64,000 nt of DNA from positions 1 through 64,000 of the forward strand of contig NZ_AFBG01000025.1 in the NCBI RefSeq assembly GCF_000204195.1, given 5' to 3'. The DNA comes from Acidovorax radicis N35. Lineage in GTDB: Bacteria > Pseudomonadota > Gammaproteobacteria > Burkholderiales > Burkholderiaceae_C. How positions within the stretch are numbered: position 1 is the first letter of the stretch; the number at the start of each line of letters is the position of its first letter. This document shows positions 46,557 to 55,764 of the stretch, piece after piece. Made by a program: the position numbers and the translations under genes. The notes below the pieces were generated by a model, which was not told the DNA's origin, ran no database searches, and worked only from the letters and a program-made list of their open reading frames with translations.

Positions 46557-46612
46557 ACTATTTGATAGCTTGTTGCGCTCTATGGATAAGCGCTGGCGGC
46601 TCTTTTTGCTGG
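46557..46612. repeat. Dispersed hairpin repeat, copy C
   Basis: TTTGATAGCTTGTTGCGCTC, TATGGATAAGCGCTGGCGGC, just upstream of the acyl-CoA dehydrogenase start. Same family as copy A. Confidence 0.65.
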
Positions 46613-46640
46613 AAACCTTGAAAACGGGCGCGGCCCAGGC

Positions 46641-46722
46641 GAGCGCCACCGTGGAACTGGCTTTGCCAGGCCACGGGTGGCGTCTCCCTCAGGGGGAAGC
46701 GGCGAAGCCGCTCAGGGGGAAC
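46641..46722. repeat. Second dispersed repeat family, copy 2
   Basis: GCGCCACCGTGGAACTGGCT, GCCAGGCCAC, GGTGGCGTC, then AGGGGGAAGC, GCGAAGCCGC and CAGGGGG. Nearly the same order and spacing recurs at 47833-47912; the two flank the Bug-protein gene. Confidence 0.75.
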
Positions 46723-47712
46723 TCAAGAATCCGCGGTGAAGCCGATCTTCTTGATCAGCGGACCCCAGGTGTCGTACTCGGCCTTTTGCCAGCGGGCTTG
46801 CTCTTCGGGGGTGGAGCCGTGGGGCATCAGGCCCACGATGGCCAGGCTGTCGATGACCGACTTTTCCTTCAGCGCCGCGTTGATGGCGGCGTTGGCGGCG
46901 GCGATCACGGGCTTGGGTGTCGCAGCAGGCGCATAGAAGCCAAACCATTCTTCGGTGGTCAGCTCAGGGAAGCCCTGTTCGGCAAACGTCGGCACATCCG
47001 GCACGTAGATGGAGCGCTTCGGGCCCGAAGTGGCCAGGATGCGGATCTTGCCGGCCTTGTAGTTGGCAATGAAGTCGCCATGCGGCGTGACCATGGCGGC
47101 GACCTGCCCGCCCACCACGTCCGTCACACCGGGGATGGAGCCACGGTAGGGCACGTGGCGCAGGTCCACGCCGCTGTTGATGCCCAAGAGCGCGCCCAGG
47201 AAGTGGGGCGTGGAGCCCGCGCCGGGCGAGCCGTAGCTGGCGTCCTTGGGGTTGGCCTTGGCCCAGGCCAGGAAATCCTTCACCGTCTTCACGCTGGCCG
47301 GCACCATGGGGCCCACGGCCAGGCCGTGGTGCATCACCGCGGCGATCGACACGGGCGCGAAGTCCTTGTCGGTGTAGTTCATCTTGCTGTAGATGTGCGG
47401 GTAGTTGGCCAGGGCCGACACCTGCGCCACGGCCAGCACCGAGCCGTCGGCAGGCGCTGCCTTCAGTGTCTCAAGTGCAATGCGGCCGCCTGCGCCGGGC
47501 TTGTTCTCCACCACGCCGGCGTTCTTGCTGAACGCGGTGCCGCCCCACTTCTCGGCCACGCGGCGCGCGACGGTGTCGCCCGAGCTGCCGGCCGGAAAGC
47601 CGAAGTAGACCTTGACCTGCTCGACCTGCGCATGGGCGGCGAAGGGATGCAGGGCGCCCAGCGCGGCGCTGGCGCCAAGGGCCTGAACGAATTGACGGCG
47701 TGTGGTGGTCAT
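46723..47712 (-). CDS. Bug-family (TctC-like) periplasmic binding protein
   Basis: 329 residues. Tat-type signal TTRRQFVQALGASAALG, mature domain KVYFGFPAGSSGDTVARRVAE and YGSPGAGSTPHFLGALLG, typical of Bug receptors of tripartite tricarboxylate transporters. No TctA or TctB gene is near, as is usual for orphan Bug proteins in Burkholderiales. Within the hydroxycinnamate operon, an aromatic acid ligand is likely. Confidence 0.92.
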   Translation of the reverse strand: MTTTRRQFVQALGASAALGALHPFAAHAQVEQVKVYFGFPAGSSGDTVARRVAEKWGGTAFSKNAGVVENKPGAGGRIALETLKAAPADGSVLAVAQVSALANYPHIYSKMNYTDKDFAPVSIAAVMHHGLAVGPMVPASVKTVKDFLAWAKANPKDASYGSPGAGSTPHFLGALLGINSGVDLRHVPYRGSIPGVTDVVGGQVAAMVTPHGDFIANYKAGKIRILATSGPKRSIYVPDVPTFAEQGFPELTTEEWFGFYAPAATPKPVIAAANAAINAALKEKSVIDSLAIVGLMPHGSTPEEQARWQKAEYDTWGPLIKKIGFTADS

Positions 47713-47832
47713 GGTTTGTCTCCTGGTGTGTATCTGACGGAAATCTCAAAAAGCAACTGGGGTGTTTGCACACCCTCTTGTTATCGGCTGTGCTGCGCCT
47801 CCCGTGGCGCACAAAACTGGCGCTGCGCACGC

Positions 47833-47912
47833 CAGCGCCACCGTGGAACTGGCTTGGCCAGGCCACCGGTGGCGTCCCCCCGGGGGGATGACGCGAAGCG
47901 GCGCAGGGGGCT
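47833..47912. repeat. Second dispersed repeat family, copy 3
   Basis: GCGCCACCGTGGAACTGGCT, GGCCAGGCCAC, GGTGGCGTCC, GGGGGGATGA, GCGAAGCGGC, CAGGGGG. Runs up to the stop of the SDR gene. Confidence 0.75.
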
Positions 47913-47914
47913 TC

Positions 47915-48679
47915 TCATCGTGGTGCCATGCGCAGGGCGCCATCCAGGCGAATGACTTCGCCGTTGAGGTGCCCGTTGGTCACGATGTGGCAGGCCAGCT
48001 CGGCAAACTCTTCGGGCTTGCCCAGGCGCGGCGGGAAGGGGATGCTCGCGGCCAGCGACTGCTGCACGGCCTCGGGCAGCTCTTTCATCAGCGGCGTGGC
48101 GAACAGGCCCGGCGCCACGGTGCATACGCGGATGCCGTGCTGCGCCAGGTCGCGCGCCATGGGCAGCGTCATGCCCACCAGGCCGCCCTTGGAGGCGCTG
48201 TAGGCCTGCTGGCCCACCTGGCCGTCGAAGGCAGCGGCCGAGGCGGTGAACATCATCACGCCGCGCTCGCCGCTCTGCAATGCATCCAGCTTGGCGCAGG
48301 CGGCGGCGAACAGGCGGCTCACGTTGTAGCTGCCGATCAGGTTGATGGTCACCACGCGCGTGAAGTCCTCCAGCGGCGCGGCGCTGCCGTCGCGCTGCAC
48401 GATGCGCTTGGCGCTGCCGATGCCAGCCACGTTCATGAGGATGCGCGCGGGGCCGTGGGCGGCAGCGGCCTTCTCCAGCGCAGCGGTGACGCTGGCTGCG
48501 TCGGTGATGTCGCAGGCGCACGCCACGCCACCAATATCGGCCGCGACCTTCTCGGCCAGCTCGGCATTGCGGTCGAGCACGGCGACCTTGGCGCCCAGAC
48601 GGGCGAGTTCGCGGGCGGTGGCTTCACCGAGGCCCGATGCGCCGCCGGTCACGATGGCGGCTTGTCCTTGGATGTCCAT
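47915..48679 (-). CDS. SDR dehydrogenase, 3-hydroxyacyl-CoA dehydrogenase type II-like
   Basis: 254 residues. NAD-binding TGGASGLG (11-18), acidic LDRNAE near 37, NVAG, and catalytic Tyr160/Lys164 (YSASKGG). The SDR10-like architecture and the ending PPRLGKPEEFAELACHIV and LNGEVIRLDGALRMAPR match HSD17B10-type 3-hydroxyacyl-CoA dehydrogenases. In this operon it would oxidise the 3-hydroxy-3-arylpropanoyl-CoA formed by the crotonase. Start at 48679; the longer open frame upstream runs antisense to fcs. Confidence 0.9.
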   Translation of the reverse strand: MDIQGQAAIVTGGASGLGEATARELARLGAKVAVLDRNAELAEKVAADIGGVACACDITDAASVTAALEKAAAAHGPARILMNVAGIGSAKRIVQRDGSAAPLEDFTRVVTINLIGSYNVSRLFAAACAKLDALQSGERGVMMFTASAAAFDGQVGQQAYSASKGGLVGMTLPMARDLAQHGIRVCTVAPGLFATPLMKELPEAVQQSLAASIPFPPRLGKPEEFAELACHIVTNGHLNGEVIRLDGALRMAPR

Positions 48680-48723
48680 GCTGTGTGTCCTTGAGAAAAA
48701 TGGTGGGTGTGTGTCTTTGGCGT

Positions 48724-50592
48724 TCAGTGGCGCGGCACCAGCGTGCCGGGCAGCGTGCCGCCGTGCAGTGCGTCCACCACGTCCGCGCGGTGTTGCAGCA
48801 CGGCGCGCTGGTTGATGGAGCCCTTGTCGGTGACCTCGCCCTTGTCGAGCGAGGGCGGCTCGGCCATCAGGTGCGCGCGGGCCACGCGGGTGGCGCTGCC
48901 GGTGGACTCGGCCGCGAGCTTGTCCAGCACCTGCTGGAAGTGCTGCTGCACCGGCGCGCTGGCCAGCACCTCGTGCAGGCTGGCGCTCTCGGGCAGGTCG
49001 CTGAGCGTGCGGATGGTGGCCGTGGGCACCAGCAGCGCGCCGATCTCTTTCAGGTTGATGCCGGTGATGACCGCGTCCTGCACGTAGGGCGCGCAGGCGG
49101 CGATGATCTTGGCGCGCATGGGCCCCACGCTCACGAAGGTGCCGGTACTGAGCTTGAAGTCCTCGGCAATGCGGCCGTCGAACTTCAGGCCCTTGTTCAG
49201 GTCGTTCTCGTCGATCCACTTCACGGCGTCGCCCGAGCAGTAGAAACCCTCTTCATCGAAGGCGTCGCGCGTGGCTTCGGCATTGCGCCAGTAGCCGGGC
49301 GTGATGTTGGGGCCGCGGTAGCGCACCTCGACCTTGCCGTCCACGGGCACCAGCTTGAGTTCGAGCCCCGGCGTGGGCACGCCGATGTCGCCGGCCTGCA
49401 CGTCGGGGCTGTTCACGGCCACGCAAAACGGGCAGCCTTCGGTCATGCCCAGGCCCGTGTTCATCACGATGCGCTCGCCCACCTCGCGCTCGGCGCTCTC
49501 GAACAGCGAGTCCCAGATGGGCTGCGAGAGCGCGGCGGCGGCAAAGAAGAACATCTTCACGCGGCTGAGCAGGTTCTTGCGCAGCTGCGCGTCGGTCTTC
49601 ATGGTCTGCGCGATCACCTCGAAACCCGTGGGCACGTTGAAGTACACCGTGGGCGCGATCTCGCGCAGGTTGCGGATGGTCTCGGCCATGCCCTTGGGCG
49701 TGGGCTTGCCTTCGTCCAGGTAGAGCGTGCCGCCGTTGTAGATGACGATGCCGAAGTTGTGGTTGCCGCCGAAGGTGTGGTTCCACGGCAGCCAGTCCAC
49801 CAGCACCAGGGGCTCTTCGGCCAGCACGGGCATGGATTGGTTCATCTGCTGCAGGTTGGCGGCCCACATGCCGTGCGTCACGATCACGGCCTTGGGCAGC
49901 TTGGTGGAGCCCGAGGTGAACATGAACTTGGCGATGCTGTCGGCCGTGATGGCGCTGTGCGCCGCATCCACGGCGGGCGTGGCAGGGGTGGCCAGCAGGT
50001 CGCTGAAGGCCACGGTGCTGCGGCCCGGGATGCTGCCGGTGCCCAGCACCACCTTGACGTCGTCGGCCACGGTGGCCTCGATGGCGCGCGCAAAGCGCGT
50101 GGCGTCGCTGGCGAACACCAGGCCGGGGGTCAGCGTGTCCAGCACGTGGCGCAGCTTGTCGAAGTCCTGGCTGATGGTGGAGTACGCGGTGGACACGGTG
50201 CACTGCGGCACGCCGGCCACCAGGCAGCCCAGCGACAGCAGCGCGTGGTCCAGGTCGTTCTCGCTCAGGATGGCCACGGGGCGCTCGGCGCTCAGGTGCA
50301 TGTCGAGCAGGGCCTGGGCAATGCTGCGTGCGGCCTGCCAGGCCTGGCCGTAGGTGATGTGGCGCCACTCGCCCAGGCTGCCGTCGGCGTTCTTCACACG
50401 CTGGGCCATCCAGGTGCGCCCGGGCGCGGTCTGGGCCCAGTGCGCGAGCCGGTCGGTCAGGCGCAGCGGGTAGGCCTCCAGGTCTTGCGTGGCCCGCACG
50501 TAGACCACGCCGTCGTCGGCCTGCCGGGTGCTGACTTCGGTCACGCCAAAGCGCAGCGGCCGGTAGCGGGGGGAGGGGTTGGTTGCCGTCAT
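48724..50592 (-). CDS. fcs: Feruloyl-CoA synthase (hydroxycinnamate-CoA ligase)
   Basis: 622 residues of the AMP-forming ligase superfamily. P-loop-like FMFTSGSTKLPKAVIVTHG near 200, a YRGPNITPGYWRN block near 425 and DGRIAEDFKLSTGTFVSVG near 480. The N-terminus PRYRPLRFGVTEV and overall length match feruloyl-CoA synthases of Burkholderiales. It activates ferulate, p-coumarate or caffeate. Follows the crotonase gene and precedes the SDR gene. Confidence 0.87.
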   Translation of the reverse strand: MTATNPSPRYRPLRFGVTEVSTRQADDGVVYVRATQDLEAYPLRLTDRLAHWAQTAPGRTWMAQRVKNADGSLGEWRHITYGQAWQAARSIAQALLDMHLSAERPVAILSENDLDHALLSLGCLVAGVPQCTVSTAYSTISQDFDKLRHVLDTLTPGLVFASDATRFARAIEATVADDVKVVLGTGSIPGRSTVAFSDLLATPATPAVDAAHSAITADSIAKFMFTSGSTKLPKAVIVTHGMWAANLQQMNQSMPVLAEEPLVLVDWLPWNHTFGGNHNFGIVIYNGGTLYLDEGKPTPKGMAETIRNLREIAPTVYFNVPTGFEVIAQTMKTDAQLRKNLLSRVKMFFFAAAALSQPIWDSLFESAEREVGERIVMNTGLGMTEGCPFCVAVNSPDVQAGDIGVPTPGLELKLVPVDGKVEVRYRGPNITPGYWRNAEATRDAFDEEGFYCSGDAVKWIDENDLNKGLKFDGRIAEDFKLSTGTFVSVGPMRAKIIAACAPYVQDAVITGINLKEIGALLVPTATIRTLSDLPESASLHEVLASAPVQQHFQQVLDKLAAESTGSATRVARAHLMAEPPSLDKGEVTDKGSINQRAVLQHRADVVDALHGGTLPGTLVPRH

Positions 50593-50632
50593 AGGTGCTT
50601 TCGAGGCTTTTCGCGGGCGCGATACCGCTTTC

Positions 50633-51418
50633 TCAGTCCTTCTTGACCTTGGCGGCCTTGCCGTCGAGGAAAGCCCGCACGCGCGCCTTGGCTTCGGGAG
50701 CGCTCTGGGCGATGGCGGCCATCATGGCTTCGGTCATCAGGCCCTGGTCCGACGGCTGCTCGGCGATGCGCGGCAGCGCGTGCATCAGCGCGTAGTTGGT
50801 CAGCGGCGCGTTCTGCGCAATGCGCTGGGCCAGCTCGAAGGCCTTGTCGAACGCCGTGCCGGTGGGCACGAGGTACTGCGCGAAGCCCACGCGCTCGCCG
50901 TCCACCGCGTTGTAGACGCGGCCGGTCATCATCATGTCGGTCATGCGCGCCGTGCCGATCAGGCGCGGAATGCGCACCGCGCCGCCGCCGCCCACGAAGA
51001 TGCCGCGCGAGCCTTCGGGCAGCGCGTAGAAGGTCGACTCGTCGGCCACGCGGATGTGGCAGGCGCTGGCCAGCTCCAGGCCGCCGCCCACCACCGCGCC
51101 GTGCAGCGCCGCCACCACGGGCACGGGGCCGAACTGCACGCGGTCCAGCGCCGCGTGCCACATGCGCGAGTGGTGCAGGCCCTGGCCGGCATCGCGCTCC
51201 TTGAGCTCGGACAGGTCCAGGCCGGAGCAGAAATGGTCGCCTTCGCCATCGATCACCGCCGCGCCCACGGAGGCGGGCAGCGTCTCCATCAGGTCCCGCA
51301 GCGCCAGGATCAGGCCGTCGTTCAAGGCATTGCGCTTGGCGGGGCGGGTGAGGCGGATGACCGCGATTTCCTCGTGTTCGCCACGGATTTCAAGGGAGAT
51401 GTCGGAATGCTTGGTCAT
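50633..51418 (-). CDS. Crotonase-family enoyl-CoA hydratase (hydroxycinnamoyl-CoA hydratase or lyase)
   Basis: 261 residues. Crotonase oxyanion blocks HFCSGLDLSEL (about 62-72) and ALHGAVVGGGLELASACHIR (about 105-124), with ALPEGSRGIFVGGGGAVRIP; Glu at the second site present. Could be Ech-type hydratase/lyase or a simple hydratase. No vanillin dehydrogenase gene is nearby, and thiolases, an SDR and a CoA-transferase are, which favours hydration followed by beta-oxidation. First gene of the leftward operon. Confidence 0.87.
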   Translation of the reverse strand: MTKHSDISLEIRGEHEEIAVIRLTRPAKRNALNDGLILALRDLMETLPASVGAAVIDGEGDHFCSGLDLSELKERDAGQGLHHSRMWHAALDRVQFGPVPVVAALHGAVVGGGLELASACHIRVADESTFYALPEGSRGIFVGGGGAVRIPRLIGTARMTDMMMTGRVYNAVDGERVGFAQYLVPTGTAFDKAFELAQRIAQNAPLTNYALMHALPRIAEQPSDQGLMTEAMMAAIAQSAPEAKARVRAFLDGKAAKVKKD

Positions 51419-51444
51419 GGTGGTGTGTATGAGTTAGGGAAATT

Positions 51445-51547
51445 ATGGTTATCAAAAATAACTAAAACAAGGCCGCAATGCTGCTCTTTGCTAGGTGGTT
51501 TCCCTAGCTTTCCGGGGTCGCCATATGGTTATGATAAATAACTAAAA
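51445..51547. promoter_or_regulatory. Duplicated dyad operator candidates between divergent fcs and thiolase operons
   Basis: ATGGTTATCAAAAATAACT at 51445-51463 and ATGGTTATGATAAATAACT at 51525-51543, both followed by AAAA, centres 80 bp apart. Each contains GTTAT and ATAAC arms, the size of a MarR-type site, and the second ends about 30 bases before the thiolase start. A MarR gene closes the locus at 55842-56348. Confidence 0.6.
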
Positions 51548-51575
51548 TGACACCGACTCATCGCAAGGACCCGCC

Positions 51576-52796
51576 ATGAACGCCTTCATCCCCTACGGTA
51601 TCTACTGGTCGTCCCCGTTTGCCAAGTGGCAGGGCTCGCTGGCCAACCTCAATGCCCTGCCGCTGGCGGCCACCGTGGGCAAGCAGGCGCTGGCCGCGCG
51701 CGGGTACGACCTGGCGGCGGTGGACCTGGCAATCCTCGGCATCACCAACCCGCAAAAGGGCAGCTTCTACGGCCTGCCCTGGGTCACCGGCATGATGGGC
51801 ATCGACCGCGTGGCCGGCCCCACGGTGCAGCAGGCCTGCGCCACCAGTGTGCGCGCGCTGCAGATGGCCGCGCAAGAGGTGGCCTGCGGCACCGCCACCA
51901 GCGCCCTGCTGGTGATGGCCGACCGCCAGTCCAACGGCCCGGTGGTGTACTACCCCGACTCCAGCGGCACTGGCGGCTACGGCATCACCGAGCACTGGGT
52001 GCCCGACAACATGGGCCACGACCCCTACGCCAAGAACCCCATGCTGCAGACCGGCGAGAACGTGGCTGCGCGTTATGGCATCACCACCGAAGAGCAGCAC
52101 GCGCTCAAGCTGCACCGCTACACCCAGTACCAGGCGGCGCTGGCCGACGACCGCGCCTTTCAAAAGCGCTACATCGCCGATGTGCCGATCACTGACTCCA
52201 AGTTCCGCAAGCAGACCGGCACGCTCAGCGCCGACGAAGGCATCTTCCCCACCACCGCAGAAGGCCTGGCCAAGCTCAAGCCGGTGAAAGAAGGCGGCAC
52301 CGTGACCTTCGGCGGCCAGACGCACCCGGCCGACGGCAATGCGGGCGCCATCGTCACCACGCGTGACCGCGCACGGGCCGCGTCCATCGACCCTGGCATC
52401 GAGGTCGAGATCCTGGGATTCGGCATGTCGCGGGTGGAGGTCGGCTTCATGCCCATGGCGCCGTCGCCGGCGGCCTTCAACGCCCTCAAGCTCGCAGGCC
52501 TGTCCATCGCCGACGTGCACGCGATCAAGACGCACAACCCGTTTGCGGTGAACGACATCGCCCTGGCGCGCGACACCGGCTTTGCGTGGGAGCGCATGAA
52601 CAACTACGGCAGCTCCATCATCTGGGGCCACCCCCAGGCGCCCACGGGTATGCGCGCCATCATCGAACTGATTGAAGAGCTGGTGCTGCGCGGCGGCGGC
52701 GTGGGCCTGTTCACCGGCTGCGCCGCAGGCGACACCGGCTACGCCACCGTGCTGCGCGTGACCGACAGCAGAACCAGCACAACCACCAAGGTCTGA
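51576..52796 (+). CDS. Thiolase-family protein, atypical active site
   Basis: 406 residues. Active Cys88 in QQACATSVRA. The second-half motifs differ from textbook thiolases: HNPFAVNDIAL where NEAFA is usual, WGHPQAPTG for the GHP box and FTGCAAGDTG for the CxG box. So it is a divergent thiolase, perhaps for aryl-3-oxopropanoyl-CoA. Rightward operon with a second thiolase 2 bases downstream. Confidence 0.85.
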   Translation: MNAFIPYGIYWSSPFAKWQGSLANLNALPLAATVGKQALAARGYDLAAVDLAILGITNPQKGSFYGLPWVTGMMGIDRVAGPTVQQACATSVRALQMAAQEVACGTATSALLVMADRQSNGPVVYYPDSSGTGGYGITEHWVPDNMGHDPYAKNPMLQTGENVAARYGITTEEQHALKLHRYTQYQAALADDRAFQKRYIADVPITDSKFRKQTGTLSADEGIFPTTAEGLAKLKPVKEGGTVTFGGQTHPADGNAGAIVTTRDRARAASIDPGIEVEILGFGMSRVEVGFMPMAPSPAAFNALKLAGLSIADVHAIKTHNPFAVNDIALARDTGFAWERMNNYGSSIIWGHPQAPTGMRAIIELIEELVLRGGGVGLFTGCAAGDTGYATVLRVTDSRTSTTTKV

Positions 52797-52798
52797 CC

Positions 52799-54052
52799 AT
52801 GACAACAAGCACCGAACATTCCTTTTCTGCCCCGCTGAACGCCTGGCTGGTCGACGGCGTGCGCACGCCCATGGTCGACTACTGCGGGCCGCTCGGGCAT
52901 GTATCGCCCACCGACATGGGCATCAAGGTGGCGCGCGCCGCGCTGGAGCGCAGCGGTGTTCCCGCTGCCGATGTGAACTCGGTCATCACCGGGTCGATGG
53001 CGCAGGCCGACTTCGACGCCTTCGTGCTGCCGCGCCACATCGGCCTGTATGCCGGCGTGCCGCAGAGCGTGCCGGCCATTCTGGTATCGCGAATCTGCGG
53101 CACAGGCTTTGAGCTGTTCCGCCAGGCGGCCGACCAGATTGCCCTGGGCTATGCCGACGTGGCGCTGGTGGTGGGCACCGAGTCCATGACGCGCAACCCC
53201 ATTGCCGCCTACACGCACCGCACCGGCTTCAAGCTGGGCGCGCCGGTGGAGTTCAAGGACTTCCTGGTCGAAGCGCTGATCGACACCGCCGGCCCGGTCA
53301 CGATGATCGAGACCGCCGAGAACCTGGCCAAGCAATACGGTATCACGCGCGAGGAGGTGGACGCCTTCGCCTCTCAGTCGTTCGACCGCGCGCTCAAGGC
53401 GCAGGCAGACGGTTTTCTGGCGGGCGAAATCGTGCCGGTCACGAGCGAGAAGTTTGAGCTTGCAGGCTATGCCACGCGCGGCATCACCCTGCCGCGCAAG
53501 GTGGCGCAGCTCGACCGCGACACGCACCCGCGCCCCTCACCCGTCGAGACGCTGGCGGGCCTGCGCACGGTGTACCCCGGTGGCGTGCAGACGGCGGGCA
53601 ACAGCTCGGCCCTGGTCGATGGCGCCGCGGGCGCCGTCGTGGCGAGCGACGCCTATGTGCAGCGGCGCGGCCTGAAGCCCCTGGCGCGCCTGCGGGGTGC
53701 CGCGGCCGTGGGCGTGGCACCGGAGTACATGGGCATCGGCCCGGCGCCGGCCATCCGTGCGCTGCTGGCGCGCACGGGGCTCACGCTCGCGGACATCGGC
53801 CTTTTTGAAATCAACGAAGCGCAAGGCGCGCAGACCTTGGCCGTGGGGCGTGAACTGGGCCTGGATCTGAACAAGCTCAACGTGAACGGCGGCGCCATCG
53901 CCCTGGGCCACCCGCTGGCCGCCACCGGCGTGCGCCTGACGGTGACGCTGGCGCGCGAGCTGCGCCGCCGCGGGCTGCGCTACGGTATCTCCGGCGCGTG
54001 CGTGGGCGGCGGGCAAGGCATTGCCTTGCTCATCGAGAACCCGGATGCTTGA
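52799..54052 (+). CDS. Acetyl-CoA acyltransferase (thiolase)
   Basis: 417 residues, classical thiolase: nucleophile Cys100 in ISRICGTGFELF, EINEAQGAQTLA, NVNGGAIALGHPLAATG and SGACVGGGQGIALLIE. Cleaves 3-oxoacyl-CoA with CoA. In the ferulate context it would yield vanilloyl-CoA and acetyl-CoA. The pair of thiolases in one operon suggests different substrates or a heteromer. Confidence 0.92.
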   Translation: MTTSTEHSFSAPLNAWLVDGVRTPMVDYCGPLGHVSPTDMGIKVARAALERSGVPAADVNSVITGSMAQADFDAFVLPRHIGLYAGVPQSVPAILVSRICGTGFELFRQAADQIALGYADVALVVGTESMTRNPIAAYTHRTGFKLGAPVEFKDFLVEALIDTAGPVTMIETAENLAKQYGITREEVDAFASQSFDRALKAQADGFLAGEIVPVTSEKFELAGYATRGITLPRKVAQLDRDTHPRPSPVETLAGLRTVYPGGVQTAGNSSALVDGAAGAVVASDAYVQRRGLKPLARLRGAAAVGVAPEYMGIGPAPAIRALLARTGLTLADIGLFEINEAQGAQTLAVGRELGLDLNKLNVNGGAIALGHPLAATGVRLTVTLARELRRRGLRYGISGACVGGGQGIALLIENPDA

Positions 54053-54053
54053 A

Positions 54054-54120
54054 ATTTGAGAGAACAGGGCTCAAGCGCTTATGGGATAAGCGCGAGCAGC
54101 TATCGAAGTAATAGTTTTCA
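54054..54120. repeat. Dispersed hairpin repeat, copy D
   Basis: AAGCGCTTATGGGATAAGCGC then GAGCAGCTATC and GAAGTAATAG, between the second thiolase and the CoA-transferase. The stem GCGCTTAT/ATAAGCGC is the best example in the window. Confidence 0.75.
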
Positions 54121-54133
54121 ATTGAAGGTCACC

Positions 54134-55705
54134 ATGAAAATCATCACTGCCGCCCAGGCCGGGGCCCTGATCCCCGACAACGCCACCATCTTCCTGGGCG
54201 GCCTGGCCGTCTCCAGCCTGCCCGAAGAAGTGCTCAAGGGCGTGGAAAAGAACTTCCTCGATACCGGCCACCCGAAGAACGTGACCACCTGGGCCTGCGG
54301 CGCCATTGGCAACAGCAAGGACGCGGGCATGGTGCACTTTGCCCACCCCGGCATGATCAAGCGCACCGTGGCCGGCCACTTCGGCCAGACGGGCGCCGAG
54401 ATGATGAAGATGGTCTTCGACGGCGAGGTCGAGGCCTACAACTTCCCGCAGGGCAGCCTGTCGCACCTCACACGCCACATTGCCAGCCGCAGCCCCGGGC
54501 TACTGACCAAGGTCGGGCTGGGCACGTTTGTGGACCCGCGCATCGAAGGCGGCAAGCTCAACAGCAAGTCCACCGAAGACCTGGTCAAGCTCGTCGAGTT
54601 CAACGGCGAGGAGTGGTTGTTCTACCCCGCGCCCAAGGTCGATGTGGCCATCATCCGCGGCACGCTGGCCGACGAGAACGGCAACATCACGCTGGACAAG
54701 GAAGGCGTGCTGCTCGAGCAGATCAACATCGCCCACGCGGCCAAGGCCAGCGGCGGCATCGTGATCGTGCAGGTGGAGCGCATCGTGAAGGCCGGCAGCC
54801 TGCACCCCAAGTCGGTCAAGGTGCCGGGCGTGTCGGTGGACTATGTGGTGGTCAGCCAGCCCGAGAACCACATGCAGACCATCACCACGCAGTTCAACCC
54901 CGCGCTGTGCGGCGATGTGCGTGTGCCGCTCAATTCGCTGGCGCCCATGCCGCTGGACGAGCGCAAGGTCATCGCGCGCCGCACGGCGCTGGAGCTCACG
55001 CCCGGCGCCATCACCAACCTGGGTATCGGCATCCCCGCGGGCGTGCCGTCGGTGGCGGCGGAAGAGGGCGTGTCCGACCAGTTCACGCTGAGCGTGGAAA
55101 GCGGCATCACCGGCGGCATCCCGGCGCAGCTGGGCGACTTCGGCACCGCCTACAACGCCGACGCGATCATCGAGCAGTCGCTGCAGTTCGACTTCTATGA
55201 CGGCGGCGGTCTGGACGCGAGCTTCCTGGGCCTGGCGCAGGCCGACAACCACGGCAACGTGAACGTGAGCAAGTTCAACGGCCGGCCCGTGGGCTGCGGC
55301 GGTTTTGTGAACATCACGCGGTCTACCAAGCACCTGGTGTTCTGCGGCACCTTCACCGCGGGCGGGCTGGAGGTGAAGGTGGCTGATGGGACGCTCACCA
55401 TCGTCAAGGAAGGCCGTTCGCGCAAGTTCATCGAGAAGGTCGAGCAGATCACCTTCAACGGGCTGGACGCCGCCAAGCGCGAGCAGAACGTGCTGTTCGT
55501 CACCGAGCGTGCGGTGTTCCACCTGACCACCGAAGGCCTGGAGCTGACCGAGATCGCGCCCGGCATCGACCTGGAACGCGACGTACTGGCGCACATGGGC
55601 TTCAAGCCCATCATGCGCAACGTGAAGACCATGGACCCGGGCCTGTTCCGCGCGCAGTGGGGCGGCCTGGCGCAGGCCATGGCGGCGAAGGCCGCGCAGG
55701 CTTGA
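54134..55705 (+). CDS. Acyl-CoA:carboxylate CoA-transferase (YdiF/Pct class I)
   Basis: 523 residues joining the two class I CoA-transferase halves: first KIITAAQAGALIPDNATIFLGGLA and SVDYVVVSQPE, second LGIGIPAGVPSVAAEEG. Catalytic Glu322 sits in SVESGITGG. YdiF-type enzymes move CoA between short acyl or aryl groups. In this locus it could release vanillate or 4-hydroxybenzoate from its CoA thioester while charging a new hydroxycinnamate. Inference. Terminator follows. Confidence 0.87.
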   Translation: MKIITAAQAGALIPDNATIFLGGLAVSSLPEEVLKGVEKNFLDTGHPKNVTTWACGAIGNSKDAGMVHFAHPGMIKRTVAGHFGQTGAEMMKMVFDGEVEAYNFPQGSLSHLTRHIASRSPGLLTKVGLGTFVDPRIEGGKLNSKSTEDLVKLVEFNGEEWLFYPAPKVDVAIIRGTLADENGNITLDKEGVLLEQINIAHAAKASGGIVIVQVERIVKAGSLHPKSVKVPGVSVDYVVVSQPENHMQTITTQFNPALCGDVRVPLNSLAPMPLDERKVIARRTALELTPGAITNLGIGIPAGVPSVAAEEGVSDQFTLSVESGITGGIPAQLGDFGTAYNADAIIEQSLQFDFYDGGGLDASFLGLAQADNHGNVNVSKFNGRPVGCGGFVNITRSTKHLVFCGTFTAGGLEVKVADGTLTIVKEGRSRKFIEKVEQITFNGLDAAKREQNVLFVTERAVFHLTTEGLELTEIAPGIDLERDVLAHMGFKPIMRNVKTMDPGLFRAQWGGLAQAMAAKAAQA

Positions 55706-55764
55706 AGGGCTGCTGGTAGCCGCTGGCCCCGGTCGGCGGCGTAAGGCCAGCAAGCGCCAGCTCG

